Notes: generated by a model from the letters alone, not told the origin. Shown: positions 1 through 5,798, counted from the stretch's first letter. The stretch: DNA of 13,269 nucleotides from Candidatus Woesearchaeota archaeon (GCA_030591125.1 JAUVBP010000009.1:1-13269), one strand, 5' to 3'. Made by a program: numbers and translations.

Positions 1-493
1 CCTTCAGATCAACCCAGTACCCTTTCAGCACAACTTCTGCGGCATCGCTCAGACGTCTTACATTGACATTCGCCACAGACCTTATCGTCTTCATGCTCTC
101 TTCATACACATCCAGACGTTCATCCAGTATACGCAGCTCACGCACAATCTGGAACAGCTCTTTCGTCAGCTTCCCTATGGTCGCAAGGTAGTTTGAGACC
201 TGCCCCTGCTGGATGCTCATGCGCTGCTGTGACTGTCCCCAGAAAGCAGACTGTTCAGAAGCAGTGAACATATCCTTTATCTTGATCGCATCATGCAGAC
301 CGAAGTCATCACGGAGACTTGAGAGAAGCCAGAAATATATCTCCTCTATAGACTGGTTGAAACTCTGATATACTAGCTTGAACTTCCGTATAGGTTTGGG
401 ATAGCTCGGCACGTCTACAAGCTTCCCGCCTCTATTCAGCTCATTCTTATCATGTTCCTTGAATCCGAATTTCTCATCTGTGCAATCTAGCAT
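1..493 (-). CDS. Unrecognised helical protein, N-terminal 164 residues (C-terminus outside window)
   Basis: An uninterrupted minus-strand frame runs from an ATG at 493 to the window edge. An in-frame TGA lies 6 nt upstream of the ATG (500-502), which supports this start. The visible 164 residues begin MLDCTDEKFGFKEHD. They are mostly charged and helical, with an aromatic stretch EEIYFWLLSSLRDDFG near residues 50-65, a Gln-rich stretch (GQSQQRMSIQQGQ) and a likely coiled coil from about residue 105 to 145. I see no signal peptide, transmembrane helix or catalytic motif, and I do not recognise the family. A CTTATAAAC element lies 35-42 nt upstream, giving an expected transcript start near 505. 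With no clear Shine-Dalgarno sequence, the message would be nearly leaderless. The gene is real with good confidence; its function is unknown. Confidence 0.8.
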   Translation of the reverse strand, partial: MLDCTDEKFGFKEHDKNELNRGGKLVDVPSYPKPIRKFKLVYQSFNQSIEEIYFWLLSSLRDDFGLHDAIKIKDMFTASEQSAFWGQSQQRMSIQQGQVSNYLATIGKLTKELFQIVRELRILDERLDVYEESMKTIRSVANVNVRRLSDAAEVVLKGYWVDLK

Positions 494-526
494 TTTCGTT
501 CAGGCCCGTGTTCCTTTTGTCAGTTG

Positions 527-535
527 TTTATAAGC
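527..535. promoter_or_regulatory. TATA box, possibly bidirectional
   Basis: TTTATAAGC on plus reads as CTTATAAA on minus, so it fits an archaeal TATA box in either direction. On minus it would start transcription near 505, 12 nt before the ATG at 493. On plus it would start near 555, at the left edge of the inverted-repeat region 551-777. The sequence does not show which direction is used. Confidence 0.45.
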
Positions 536-550
536 GCCAAACTCAATTTG

Positions 551-777
551 TCAAGAACCACAGGTCACCATTCCATTTGGCCGCTATATGCTCAGAAATC
601 TTCGATTTCTGGCATGTTAGAAATGCTGGAGGCATTTCAAACAGACCTATGGTATTGAACTGGGGGTTCTTGATCATGATCAGAAATATACCTGATCACA
701 GACTAAGAGTGGACTTCGCCCACTCACCAGTCAAATGGACTTATGGTATATTTCTGACATATAAACATTATGGTGAC
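551..777 (+). ncRNA. Hairpin-rich nested inverted-repeat element; candidate structured RNA or MITE-like remnant
   Basis: No gene fills 494-810. Nested inverted repeats are directly visible. 564-571 (GTCACCAT) pairs with 770-777. 572-581 (TCCATTTGGC) pairs with 730-739 through one G-U that is a wobble only in plus-strand RNA. Enclosed are hairpins at 588-615 (ATGC and AGAAATC arms), 620-638 (GAAATGC/GCATTTC), 677-698 (TGATCAG/CTGATCA), 707-725 (GAGTGG/CCACTC) and 747-763 (TATAT/ATATA, in the 740-769 branch). A further perfect 9-bp pair, 551-559 (TCAAGAACC) with 665-673, crosses the outer helix, so it is either an alternative fold or a pseudoknot. A TATA-like box at 527-535 would start a plus transcript near 555. 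No terminator is obvious. A non-coding RNA or a decayed palindrome-rich mobile element are both possible. Confidence 0.45.
588..615 (+). repeat. Dispersed hairpin repeat, copy 1
   Basis: ATGC (588-591) pairs with GCAT (612-615), and AGAAATC (594-600) pairs with GATTTCT (604-610) around a TTC loop. The two stems are separated by an asymmetric internal loop, TC against G. The reverse complement of 3231-3265 has the same outer stem, the same TC/G loop and the same AGAAAT/ATTTCT stem, but a longer apical stem. Confidence 0.65.
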
Positions 778-810
778 GCTTCCGATTATATCGTGACATA
801 TCTGCCTCAT

Positions 811-1080
811 TCACCTCTTGTATAATACTACTGTAAATCCTATCTGCTCTATCAGCTCTGCACCAGTCTTAGCTGCAAGCTCTTTTCCCGCCTTCTTCCT
901 ATCATTGCTCTCTACAAAAGACCTCAGTAATTTTATCTTCACTAGCTTACGCTTCAAGAGCACACGCTTCACCTGCAGGACAGTCGATTCAGTAAGCCCG
1001 TTCTTTCCTATGCGGACCAATGGCTCTAATGCATGTGCCTTGCTTTTCATCCTCTTGATCTGTATATTGTCTAACGTCAT
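811..1080 (-). CDS. yhbY: CRM-domain (YhbY-like) RNA-binding protein
   Basis: An 89-residue protein that is essentially a single CRM domain, the fold of bacterial YhbY and of archaeal stand-alone CRM proteins associated with the large ribosomal subunit. The signature GKNGLTES loop (about residues 25-32) follows the first helix (KAHALEPLVRI). A basic strand (LVKIKLL) and the C-terminal GFTVVLYKR strand complete the domain. A role in ribosome assembly or structured-RNA binding is inferred from the family. The ATG at 1080 lies 21 nt after the stop of the upstream antiporter gene, so the two are probably co-transcribed. The upstream GGATGA is only a weak ribosome binding site, and an internal ATG at residue 11 is an alternative start. 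The length matches a stand-alone CRM protein. Confidence 0.88.
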   Translation of the reverse strand: MTLDNIQIKRMKSKAHALEPLVRIGKNGLTESTVLQVKRVLLKRKLVKIKLLRSFVESNDRKKAGKELAAKTGAELIEQIGFTVVLYKR

Positions 1081-1101
1081 TTTTCATCCATCTCGCCAAT
1101 A

Positions 1102-2793
1102 TCAATAATGTGTCGGGTGGTCATGACCCACATCCTTCCTGGCCATCAGATCCTGTATATGCTGGTACTTATACATCATGGCCTGCACATTGCCAGACTC
1201 AAAGCCCTCCAACATCTGGGATACCCTATCACCACCGAGGAAATGCGGCAGTATGACATAATCAGCACCCTGCTGATAGAGCTCAAGAGCCTGATCGATC
1301 TTGTGGGCAGTCACGATAGTCGGTATGTACTTGTTCTGTTCCTTGACCATCCTAAGGAGCAGGAGATTATCATCATAAGAGTTTGCAGTCGATATCACCA
1401 TCTTGGTCTGCTTGACATCAAGATGATCAAGCACCTCTGGGTCGGCAGCATCTCCGTATATACACGGGACACCTGAAGCAGTGAGCTTCTTTACGACGTC
1501 AGGGTTGAAATCAACGACCACGACACTCTTATTCTGTGCGTGCAATGACTTGAGCACACTATACCCTATACGATCATAGCCACACAGCACAACATCATAC
1601 ACCTCCTTCAGAGGAAGTACCTTATCATGATGCATCACATGTATCCCCAGCCGCCTCATGAGAGCGATGAAGTAATGGTAGAACTTCACCTCAAAATTCA
1701 TGAAGTATGATGTGTAGGTCATCGTGACCACTGCAAGCATTATGGTCAGCGTGAGTATGTTCTGCGGTATCGCGCCTGCTGCCACGCCCTGCAGCACGAT
1801 TATCAGTGAGAACTCAGATACCTGCGCCAGAGATGTCGCGGTTATGAACGATGTCCTTGACTTATGCCCCAAGACGAGAAGCGTGAAATAAAGCAGTATC
1901 GGCTTTGCGACCACCACCAGTACGAGAAGCGCTGTGAGCGGCAGCAGCATCGATGACACACCACCCAGATTCAGCTGCATGCCCAATGATGTGAAGAACA
2001 GGATAGCAAAGAAGTCCCTCAATGGCTTCACTTTGCTCACTATCTCAATATTATACGGGAGATTTGCCAGCAATACTCCTGCGACAAATGCTCCTATGGT
2101 TATTGACAACCCTAAAGAATGGAACAGCAATGCGAACATGAAGCAGACACTCAGCGACACACCTAACAATACCTCCCTTGACTTTGCAGCAAAGCAGAAC
2201 ACGTGCGGAAAGACAAACTTGCTGAGCACCACTCCTGCGATAAGGACTCCTGCAAGCTTGGCAAAGAACGCATAGCCAAGTGCAACATCAGATACTGAAG
2301 CCAGGTAAGACAATGCTGCTATCGCGAAGATATCCTGCACTATCAGGATGCCTATCGCGAGCCGTCCATGGAGCGTGTTGGTCTCCACCTTATCAGACAA
2401 CATCTTGATCACCAGCATCGTGCTGCTGAGAGCGATCACGACACCAAGGTATATCGCCTCCAGCTTCGAGAAGCCAAGGAGTTTCGTCACAAGGTATCCC
2501 ATGCCGAAGACCGCAGCTATCTGTAATGTCCCTGTGACAGAAGACACCGCCCCTATATCCTTGAGCTTCTTGAATTCCATCTCAAGACCCACCATGAAAA
2601 GAAGGAATGCTATACCTATCTCGCTCAGGTTCGCTATGAGCTCCCCGTTCGTCACAAGACCGAAGACATTCCCTATCAAGACACCTGATACTATGTATGC
2701 AGGTATGAGAGGCTGCTTGGCCAGCTTAGCAAGGTATGTACCTATACCTGCAAAGATGACAAGCATCCCAATCTCAAAAAATATCTCCATCAT
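1102..2793 (-). CDS. Kef-type monovalent cation:proton antiporter (CPA2) with RCK/TrkA-N domain
   Basis: A 563-residue integral membrane protein. Residues about 5-370 form a Na/H-exchanger-type domain with roughly a dozen hydrophobic helices. They carry typical CPA2 motifs: LFMVGLEMEF (about 65-74), ALSSTMLVIKML (about 121-132), VQDIFAIAALS with its membrane acidic residue (about 152-162), and GAFVAGVLLANLPY (about 234-247). Residues about 398-515 are a cytosolic Rossmann RCK_N domain (VVLCGYDRIGYSVL, then VVVVDFNPDVV and IYGDAADPEVL), which in the family senses nucleotide and gates transport. There is no C-terminal RCK_C domain; the protein ends in a His-rich tail (GHDHPTHY). The expected role is K+ or Na+ efflux coupled to proton entry. 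GAGGT upstream serves either ATG 2793 or, with better spacing, ATG 2790. The CRM gene follows in the same operon. Confidence 0.93.
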   Translation of the reverse strand: MMEIFFEIGMLVIFAGIGTYLAKLAKQPLIPAYIVSGVLIGNVFGLVTNGELIANLSEIGIAFLLFMVGLEMEFKKLKDIGAVSSVTGTLQIAAVFGMGYLVTKLLGFSKLEAIYLGVVIALSSTMLVIKMLSDKVETNTLHGRLAIGILIVQDIFAIAALSYLASVSDVALGYAFFAKLAGVLIAGVVLSKFVFPHVFCFAAKSREVLLGVSLSVCFMFALLFHSLGLSITIGAFVAGVLLANLPYNIEIVSKVKPLRDFFAILFFTSLGMQLNLGGVSSMLLPLTALLVLVVVAKPILLYFTLLVLGHKSRTSFITATSLAQVSEFSLIIVLQGVAAGAIPQNILTLTIMLAVVTMTYTSYFMNFEVKFYHYFIALMRRLGIHVMHHDKVLPLKEVYDVVLCGYDRIGYSVLKSLHAQNKSVVVVDFNPDVVKKLTASGVPCIYGDAADPEVLDHLDVKQTKMVISTANSYDDNLLLLRMVKEQNKYIPTIVTAHKIDQALELYQQGADYVILPHFLGGDRVSQMLEGFESGNVQAMMYKYQHIQDLMARKDVGHDHPTHY

Positions 2794-2803
2794 ACATACC
2801 TCT

Positions 2804-2826
2804 TTCCGCAGACCCGAACTGCGGAA
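2804..2826 (-). promoter_or_regulatory. Leader hairpin just upstream of the antiporter ribosome binding site
   Basis: TTCCGCAG (2804-2811) and CTGCGGAA (2819-2826) form a perfect 8-bp stem with a 7-nt loop. The 3' arm in the minus transcript ends within a few nucleotides of the GAGGT ribosome binding site. It could affect translation of the antiporter. However, the predicted transcript start from the TATA-like box at 2843-2852 falls close to the hairpin, so the whole stem may not always be transcribed. Confidence 0.4.
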
Positions 2827-2842
2827 GTGTCTACAGTTGTCT

Positions 2843-2852
2843 TAAAATATTT
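2843..2852 (-). promoter_or_regulatory. TATA-like box for the antiporter operon
   Basis: On minus the sequence reads AAATATTTTAAG, preceded by a purine-rich GGAAG. It lies about 50 nt upstream of the ATG at 2793 and would start transcription near 2821. It is a fair but not perfect archaeal TATA match. Confidence 0.4.
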
Positions 2853-2868
2853 CTTCCTACTGTAACCA

Positions 2869-2881
2869 GGACAGATTGTCC
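2869..2881 (-). other. Small hairpin between the AbrB-type gene and the antiporter promoter
   Basis: GGACA (2869-2873) and TGTCC (2877-2881) form a perfect 5-bp stem with a 3-nt loop, 34 nt past the AbrB-type stop codon on the minus strand. It may mark the 3' end of that transcript, but there is no oligo-T run, so the terminator role is uncertain. Confidence 0.25.
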
Positions 2882-2914
2882 ATGAACATGATTTGTCTAT
2901 TGCTGTGGCTGGCG

Positions 2915-3064
2915 TCATTGTATATTCCTCTTCAGAACTATGTTGCCCTGTCCATCGAGCTCTATCTTAATCTCTGCACCCTTTATCCAACCTTTAGCAT
3001 CAATCAATGCCTTAGGCAGGGTTATCTTGTACTGCTTGTTGTTGTCGAACTGTAGCTTTACCAC
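2915..3064 (-). CDS. AbrB/SpoVT/MazE-like swapped-hairpin DNA-binding miniprotein
   Basis: A 49-residue frame, read as MVKLQFDNNKQYKITLPKAL and onward, ends in ELDGQGNIVLKRNIQ. This is the AbrB-type pattern: a first strand, then Y-x-I-T-L-P-K-A, then K-G-W-x-K-G-x-E-I-x-I, and a closing N-I-V-L-K strand. Family members dimerise by swapping hairpins and bind DNA as transition-state regulators or antitoxins. No toxin-like partner gene is adjacent. The GTG at 3064 is the only sensible start, because an in-frame TGA lies five codons upstream (3077-3079). No good Shine-Dalgarno is present, so the message may be leaderless or may have a long structured leader from upstream. A frameshifted N-terminus cannot be excluded, because an ATG 16 nt upstream is in another frame. 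Confidence 0.75.
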   Translation of the reverse strand: MVKLQFDNNKQYKITLPKALIDAKGWIKGAEIKIELDGQGNIVLKRNIQ

Positions 3065-3115
3065 GCGTATCCCTTGTCATTCAAGATATGTTCCTGTAAA
3101 CATGAAAGACAATCA

Positions 3116-3199
3116 GAAGCAGCGCGTCAATGTCATGGCATCCGCACGGAGGTGTTCGGTATGTCTTTGTTGTTGTCGCTCGATCATAAACGCTGCTTC
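3116..3199. repeat. 9-bp inverted repeat around a 66-nt loop
   Basis: GAAGCAGCG (3116-3124) and CGCTGCTTC (3191-3199) are perfect inverted repeats. They enclose a stretch with no recognisable gene and lie directly beside the tandem hairpins at 3206-3265. They could form the base of a further arm in the same structured transcript. Confidence 0.45.
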
Positions 3200-3205
3200 C
3201 AAATA

Positions 3206-3229
3206 TCAAGAACCCAAAAGGGTTCTTGA
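3206..3229. repeat. Perfect 10-bp hairpin with AAAA loop
   Basis: TCAAGAACCC (3206-3215) and GGGTTCTTGA (3220-3229) are perfect complements around AAAA. The arms recur at the other hairpin-rich locus as TCAAGAACC (551-559) and GGTTCTTGA (665-673). The element lies one nucleotide from the next hairpin. Confidence 0.65.
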
Positions 3230-3230
3230 A

Positions 3231-3265
3231 ATGCCAGAAATGTTCTCGCGAACATTTCTGAGCAT
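3231..3265 (-). repeat. Dispersed hairpin repeat, copy 2
   Basis: ATGC (3231-3234) pairs with GCAT (3262-3265), and AGAAATGTTC (3236-3245) pairs with GAACATTTCT (3250-3259) around TCGC, with an asymmetric internal loop of C against GA. Read on minus it matches the hairpin at 588-615 in outer stem, internal loop and proximal stem, while the apical stem is longer. It is therefore a second copy in opposite orientation. Confidence 0.65.
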
Positions 3266-3286
3266 GTCTAACCTCTTTTTCCCACT

Positions 3287-3455
3287 ACTGCACTAGGGCA
3301 GTTCTTTCTGTTGCAAACCCCTACTGGGTCTCCAAGCAAAGATAATACCGACTCCGAAATCTTTCAGCACCTTTGGCGCTGTAAGCCTTCAGACCGCAAA
3401 CGCTCTGAAGTTCATCGGCATTATCGAGCTTGTAAACCTCTTCGAGGTCTCCAAG
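3287..3455 (-). ncRNA. Candidate structured non-coding RNA or long leader, family unrecognised
   Basis: In minus-strand RNA order the helices are as follows. (1) 3455-3429: CTTG and ACCTC stems with a 3x3 internal loop and GAA tip. (2) An 11-bp helix pairing 3425-3415 with 3351-3341 through one G-U. It encloses (3) 3410-3387, CTTCAGA/TCTGAAG with an inner CG/CG, and (4) 3381-3365, CAGCGCC-AAA-GGTGCTG with one G-U. (5) 3335-3311 is a second copy of hairpin 1. (6) 3302-3287 has a 5-bp ACTGC/GCAGT stem. The two wobbles would be A-C mismatches in plus-strand RNA, so the minus strand is the likely RNA. Hairpins 1 and 5 share 20 of 25 bases, with a C-G to T-A compensatory change. TATA-like boxes lie upstream. 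It could be an independent RNA or part of the AbrB-type leader. I found no match to tRNA, RNase P, SRP or C/D-box signatures. Confidence 0.55.
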
Positions 3456-3503
3456 TACCACGGCAAGTTGCTGTCGTCAAGTATGATGTTGAATGAAGTT
3501 GAT

Positions 3504-3513
3504 ATGTATAATT
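3504..3513 (-). promoter_or_regulatory. Alternative TATA-like box for the structured RNA
   Basis: On minus this reads AAATTATACATA. It would place a transcript start near 3484, about 30 nt before the first hairpin of the structured region. It is a weaker match than the box at 3575-3583. Confidence 0.3.
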
Positions 3514-3574
3514 TAAGGCATTATTTGATAGTTGTTTTAATACCTTGTTTTATGCTTAGAATTATACATACTTA

Positions 3575-3583
3575 GTATATAAA
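3575..3583 (-). promoter_or_regulatory. Strong archaeal TATA box upstream of the structured RNA region
   Basis: On minus the sequence is AAAACATTTATATACT, a near-ideal archaeal TATA box. It would start transcription near 3553, leading into the structured RNA (3455-3287) and possibly on to the AbrB-type gene at 3064. Confidence 0.5.
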
Positions 3584-3598
3584 TGTTTTGATTCTTGT

Positions 3599-3625
3599 TA
3601 AAATAAAGAAATCTAAAGAAATATC
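3599..3625 (-). terminator. T-rich terminator candidate for the aminomutase operon
   Basis: On minus, TTTCTTT and TTTCTTTATTTTAAC runs lie about 100 nt past the last gene of the operon (stop at 3723). Archaeal RNA polymerase terminates at such T-rich runs without needing a hairpin. The assignment rests on composition only. Confidence 0.35.
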
Positions 3626-3722
3626 TACTAAAATTCAAATTCATCATAGGAATAATCAGATAAGTAAAGAAATTATGTGAAACTTATTTTTTATTCTTTA
3701 CTCTCTTACTCTCAATCTTCTG

Positions 3723-3866
3723 TCAGACATCCTTTACCCTGTGCCCCCTAAGGACCAGGACCCCGAGACCTATCGGCAGTAACCCCTGAAGGATCGGTAA
3801 GAACAGGCCGGCAATACCCCTGATTATGAGTACGATTCCAAGAGTGTATTGGATTGATTTCAGCAT
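3723..3866 (-). CDS. 47-residue small membrane protein
   Basis: The frame starts MLKSIQYTLGIVLIIRG and continues with two hydrophobic segments, about residues 7-24 and 28-40, separated by a Pro/Gln/Gly turn (LPILQGLLPIG). It closes with a basic tail RGHRVKDV. This suggests a two-helix hairpin in the membrane with a charged cytoplasmic end. An AGGTG Shine-Dalgarno lies 6 nt before the ATG at 3866, a strong sign that the frame is translated. The ATG is 26 nt after the aminomutase-family stop, so the two are probably co-transcribed. The glycine-proline pattern loosely resembles small PGPGW-type membrane proteins, but I cannot assign a family. It may be a helper or stress-related membrane peptide; function is unknown. 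Confidence 0.68.
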   Translation of the reverse strand: MLKSIQYTLGIVLIIRGIAGLFLPILQGLLPIGLGVLVLRGHRVKDV

Positions 3867-3892
3867 GAATAGCACCTACCCTAGCACTTAAT

Positions 3893-5701
3893 CTAGAAGT
3901 AATACCATATCGAGCTATATAATTTTGGGTTCTCACCATCTGCTTCAAGGCGTTTCAGATAATCATATATCGCAACATCAGTATATAGATAGTCATGGGC
4001 TTCCTTTAGTTTCGATTCCCAAGGATAGAACCTATAGACGCGCTTGCCATCAGGCAACACCATTATCGGCTCATGGCTCTGCCATGCCCGCAGATGTGAC
4101 TTGCCGAGTTTCGGCACATTGAACACTGGCTCATCCGTCCTCACCAACCCAGGTAAAAGACGTGCTTCCTCCTGACGCTCCTGCTCAATCCTTGAGATAG
4201 GTATACGGAAGTCAACAGTCTCTGCCTTCCCTTTGGTGTTGAAAGAATAATAAGGATCTATACCACTAAGCTTCAGGTTCTTCCTCAAGAAACACGTCTC
4301 GAACCGCCTGCTGTTGAAGTAAGTGAATACCTGCTGATTGTACATCGATATCCCCAGCGACTTCACTTTCTTGACCATCTCAAGAGTGTCAGGGGTCATC
4401 TCTGCAGGATGCTCAAAGTGCGTCACGACAGCAATCTCTCTACGTCCCAACTCATGATATCTTGCAAATATATCAAGCAATCCCTGATCAAACCTGGCAG
4501 GTAATGTAACAGGAGTCCTTGTCCCTATACGTATCCTATCGATGTGCTTGATTCCTGCCACCCCTTCAAGTATCCAATCGATATGCTCATTGTCAAGGGT
4601 AAGTGGATCCCCTCCAGTGATAAGCACCTCAGTTATGTTCTTGTTCTTCCTTATCCAGTCAGTCGCTTTCTTGATCTTCTTCTGGGTGATGCTGGCATCC
4701 TCCATGTTCTTTATCTCCCAGTTCCGCTGGCAGTAGACACATATCTGAGGACAGGAATTATATGGTTTGAGTATGACAATCTGAGGATATCTTCTTGTTA
4801 TGCAATCTATAGGGCTTGTAGACTTCTCACCCATAAAATCCAGATCCGCCTTGCTTTTCCTGTTGCTGAGTACGTTCTCTGTGTAAGCTGTCGTCGGCAA
4901 TACCTGAGAACGCAGGACCCTATCATGCTCGTTCCTGCCATCCTTGTTGAATAGCGATAGGTAATACGGAGTTATCTCGAAAGGGATATCATTCTTCTCG
5001 GCGAGCTTGACTCCTGCAAGCTCTTCCTTGCTCAACTTGACCAATGACCGGAGTGTCTTCGAATCCCTTATCACATTATTGAGATGCCATCGGTAATCAT
5101 TCCAGTCCTTATCTGACGCGCCGAACTTCTTGAGTATGCTCTGCTTCAAGAGTGCTCTGCTCTTTATGAGTGCAGGACTATAACCGCTCACGTAGCGTCG
5201 GAAGTGTCGGGTCATGCTGCTCGAGTAAGAATCAAGTATCTTCGAACGTTTCAGTGCAGCACGTCTGCCATCAGCAGTGAAATGCTCGTGCACATGCTTC
5301 AATACCTCACTGTTCCCATTGATGCCCCTGAACAATGCCATGAATTCCGCAAGAAAACCTTCTTTCACTTTTGTCAAGGCGGATTTCGGCTTATGTGCAA
5401 GATCCATAAGAGTCTGCAATGCAGAGAAACCAGTAAGCTTCTCGTTCTCAGAACGTATGATGTTCTTCAGCACCCTGATGCATTCTTTTGCATTATCCTT
5501 CTCAAATACGTGCAGGTGCTCAAGCTTATTGTCATGATGGACATCAAAGTATCTCTCTTCAAGATCATCGATGTAGCTGAAGAGCTGGTCTCTCGCAGTG
5601 TATATATCGCCAGCATGAAAAAGAATATGTCTTATCTCAGGATCAGCAGACCAAAGCCGCCTAAGAAGTGCATCTTTTGATAATCGTATCACTGACTCCA
5701 T
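3893..5701 (-). CDS. KamA-family radical SAM/PLP aminomutase, probably glutamate 2,3-aminomutase type
   Basis: 602 residues. About 1-240 are a helical N-terminal extension; about 240-570 are the KamA core. The radical SAM cluster is C317-x3-C321-x2-C324 (CPQICVYC). R326 matches the carboxylate-binding Arg of lysine 2,3-aminomutase, GGDP at 363-366 is the SAM-binding motif, and K534 (VPKLGKSH) matches the PLP lysine. The two Asp residues that bind the lysine side-chain amine align here with K490 (SFNTKGK) and N528 (VFNVPK). Lys and Asn at these sites are, from memory of the family, the glutamate 2,3-aminomutase signature. The likely reaction is L-glutamate to beta-glutamate, a compatible solute in some archaea. 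The start is supported by GAGGT 9 nt before the ATG and by a TATA box at 5743-5752. The N-terminal extension I do not recognise. Confidence 0.85.
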   Translation of the reverse strand: MESVIRLSKDALLRRLWSADPEIRHILFHAGDIYTARDQLFSYIDDLEERYFDVHHDNKLEHLHVFEKDNAKECIRVLKNIIRSENEKLTGFSALQTLMDLAHKPKSALTKVKEGFLAEFMALFRGINGNSEVLKHVHEHFTADGRRAALKRSKILDSYSSSMTRHFRRYVSGYSPALIKSRALLKQSILKKFGASDKDWNDYRWHLNNVIRDSKTLRSLVKLSKEELAGVKLAEKNDIPFEITPYYLSLFNKDGRNEHDRVLRSQVLPTTAYTENVLSNRKSKADLDFMGEKSTSPIDCITRRYPQIVILKPYNSCPQICVYCQRNWEIKNMEDASITQKKIKKATDWIRKNKNITEVLITGGDPLTLDNEHIDWILEGVAGIKHIDRIRIGTRTPVTLPARFDQGLLDIFARYHELGRREIAVVTHFEHPAEMTPDTLEMVKKVKSLGISMYNQQVFTYFNSRRFETCFLRKNLKLSGIDPYYSFNTKGKAETVDFRIPISRIEQERQEEARLLPGLVRTDEPVFNVPKLGKSHLRAWQSHEPIMVLPDGKRVYRFYPWESKLKEAHDYLYTDVAIYDYLKRLEADGENPKLYSSIWYYF

Positions 5702-5742
5702 TGATAAGGTACCTCTTTTATAGAGCAGAAAACGGGACTGAG

Positions 5743-5752
5743 GTTTATAAAT
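5743..5752 (-). promoter_or_regulatory. TATA box of the aminomutase-family operon
   Basis: On minus the sequence reads CCAAATATTTATAAACC, a strong archaeal TATA box. The expected transcript start is near 5722, giving a leader of about 20 nt that contains the GAGGT ribosome binding site (5713-5709 in minus order). Confidence 0.6.
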
Positions 5753-5798
5753 ATTTGGATGCCGGACACATATTTAGCCAGGGTGAATAGCGTCGGGT

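Larger units (their letters stand above)
3490..3720. other. AT-rich gene-free stretch with promoter-like and T-rich sequences
   Basis: This ~230-nt stretch is clearly more AT-rich than the genes around it and has no convincing reading frame; the longest minus frame is an AT-biased 36 codons. It contains the TATA candidates for the downstream structured region and, on the minus strand, T-rich runs that may end the upstream operon. On plus it has a T6 run near 3690. Confidence 0.5.

Noticed and set aside
508..825. 105-codon plus-strand frame
   Set aside because: It runs through the inverted repeats and hairpins of 551-777, has no ribosome binding site and resembles no protein family.
494..3300. 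CRISPR array
   Set aside because: The repeated hairpins are only two per type, far apart, in opposite orientation, and lack regular spacers.
3300..3460. RNase P RNA, tRNA, SRP RNA or C/D-box RNA in the hairpin-rich region
   Set aside because: Apart from a single ACAGAAA word, no conserved RNase P blocks, no tRNA T-arm, no SRP helix 8 pattern and no paired RUGAUGA/CUGA boxes were found.
3321..3461. 46-codon GTG-start minus frame (VLGDLEEVYKLDNADE...) inside the structured RNA region
   Set aside because: It has no ribosome binding site and no recognisable family. The 25-nt repeat in this region lies in two different frames, so similarity is at the nucleotide and structure level rather than the protein level. 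It remains the main alternative explanation.
3748..3948. 66-codon minus frame overlapping the end of the aminomutase gene
   Set aside because: It is out of frame with both the aminomutase and the 47-residue membrane protein, each of which has much better support (family motifs, ribosome binding site, hydrophobic segments).
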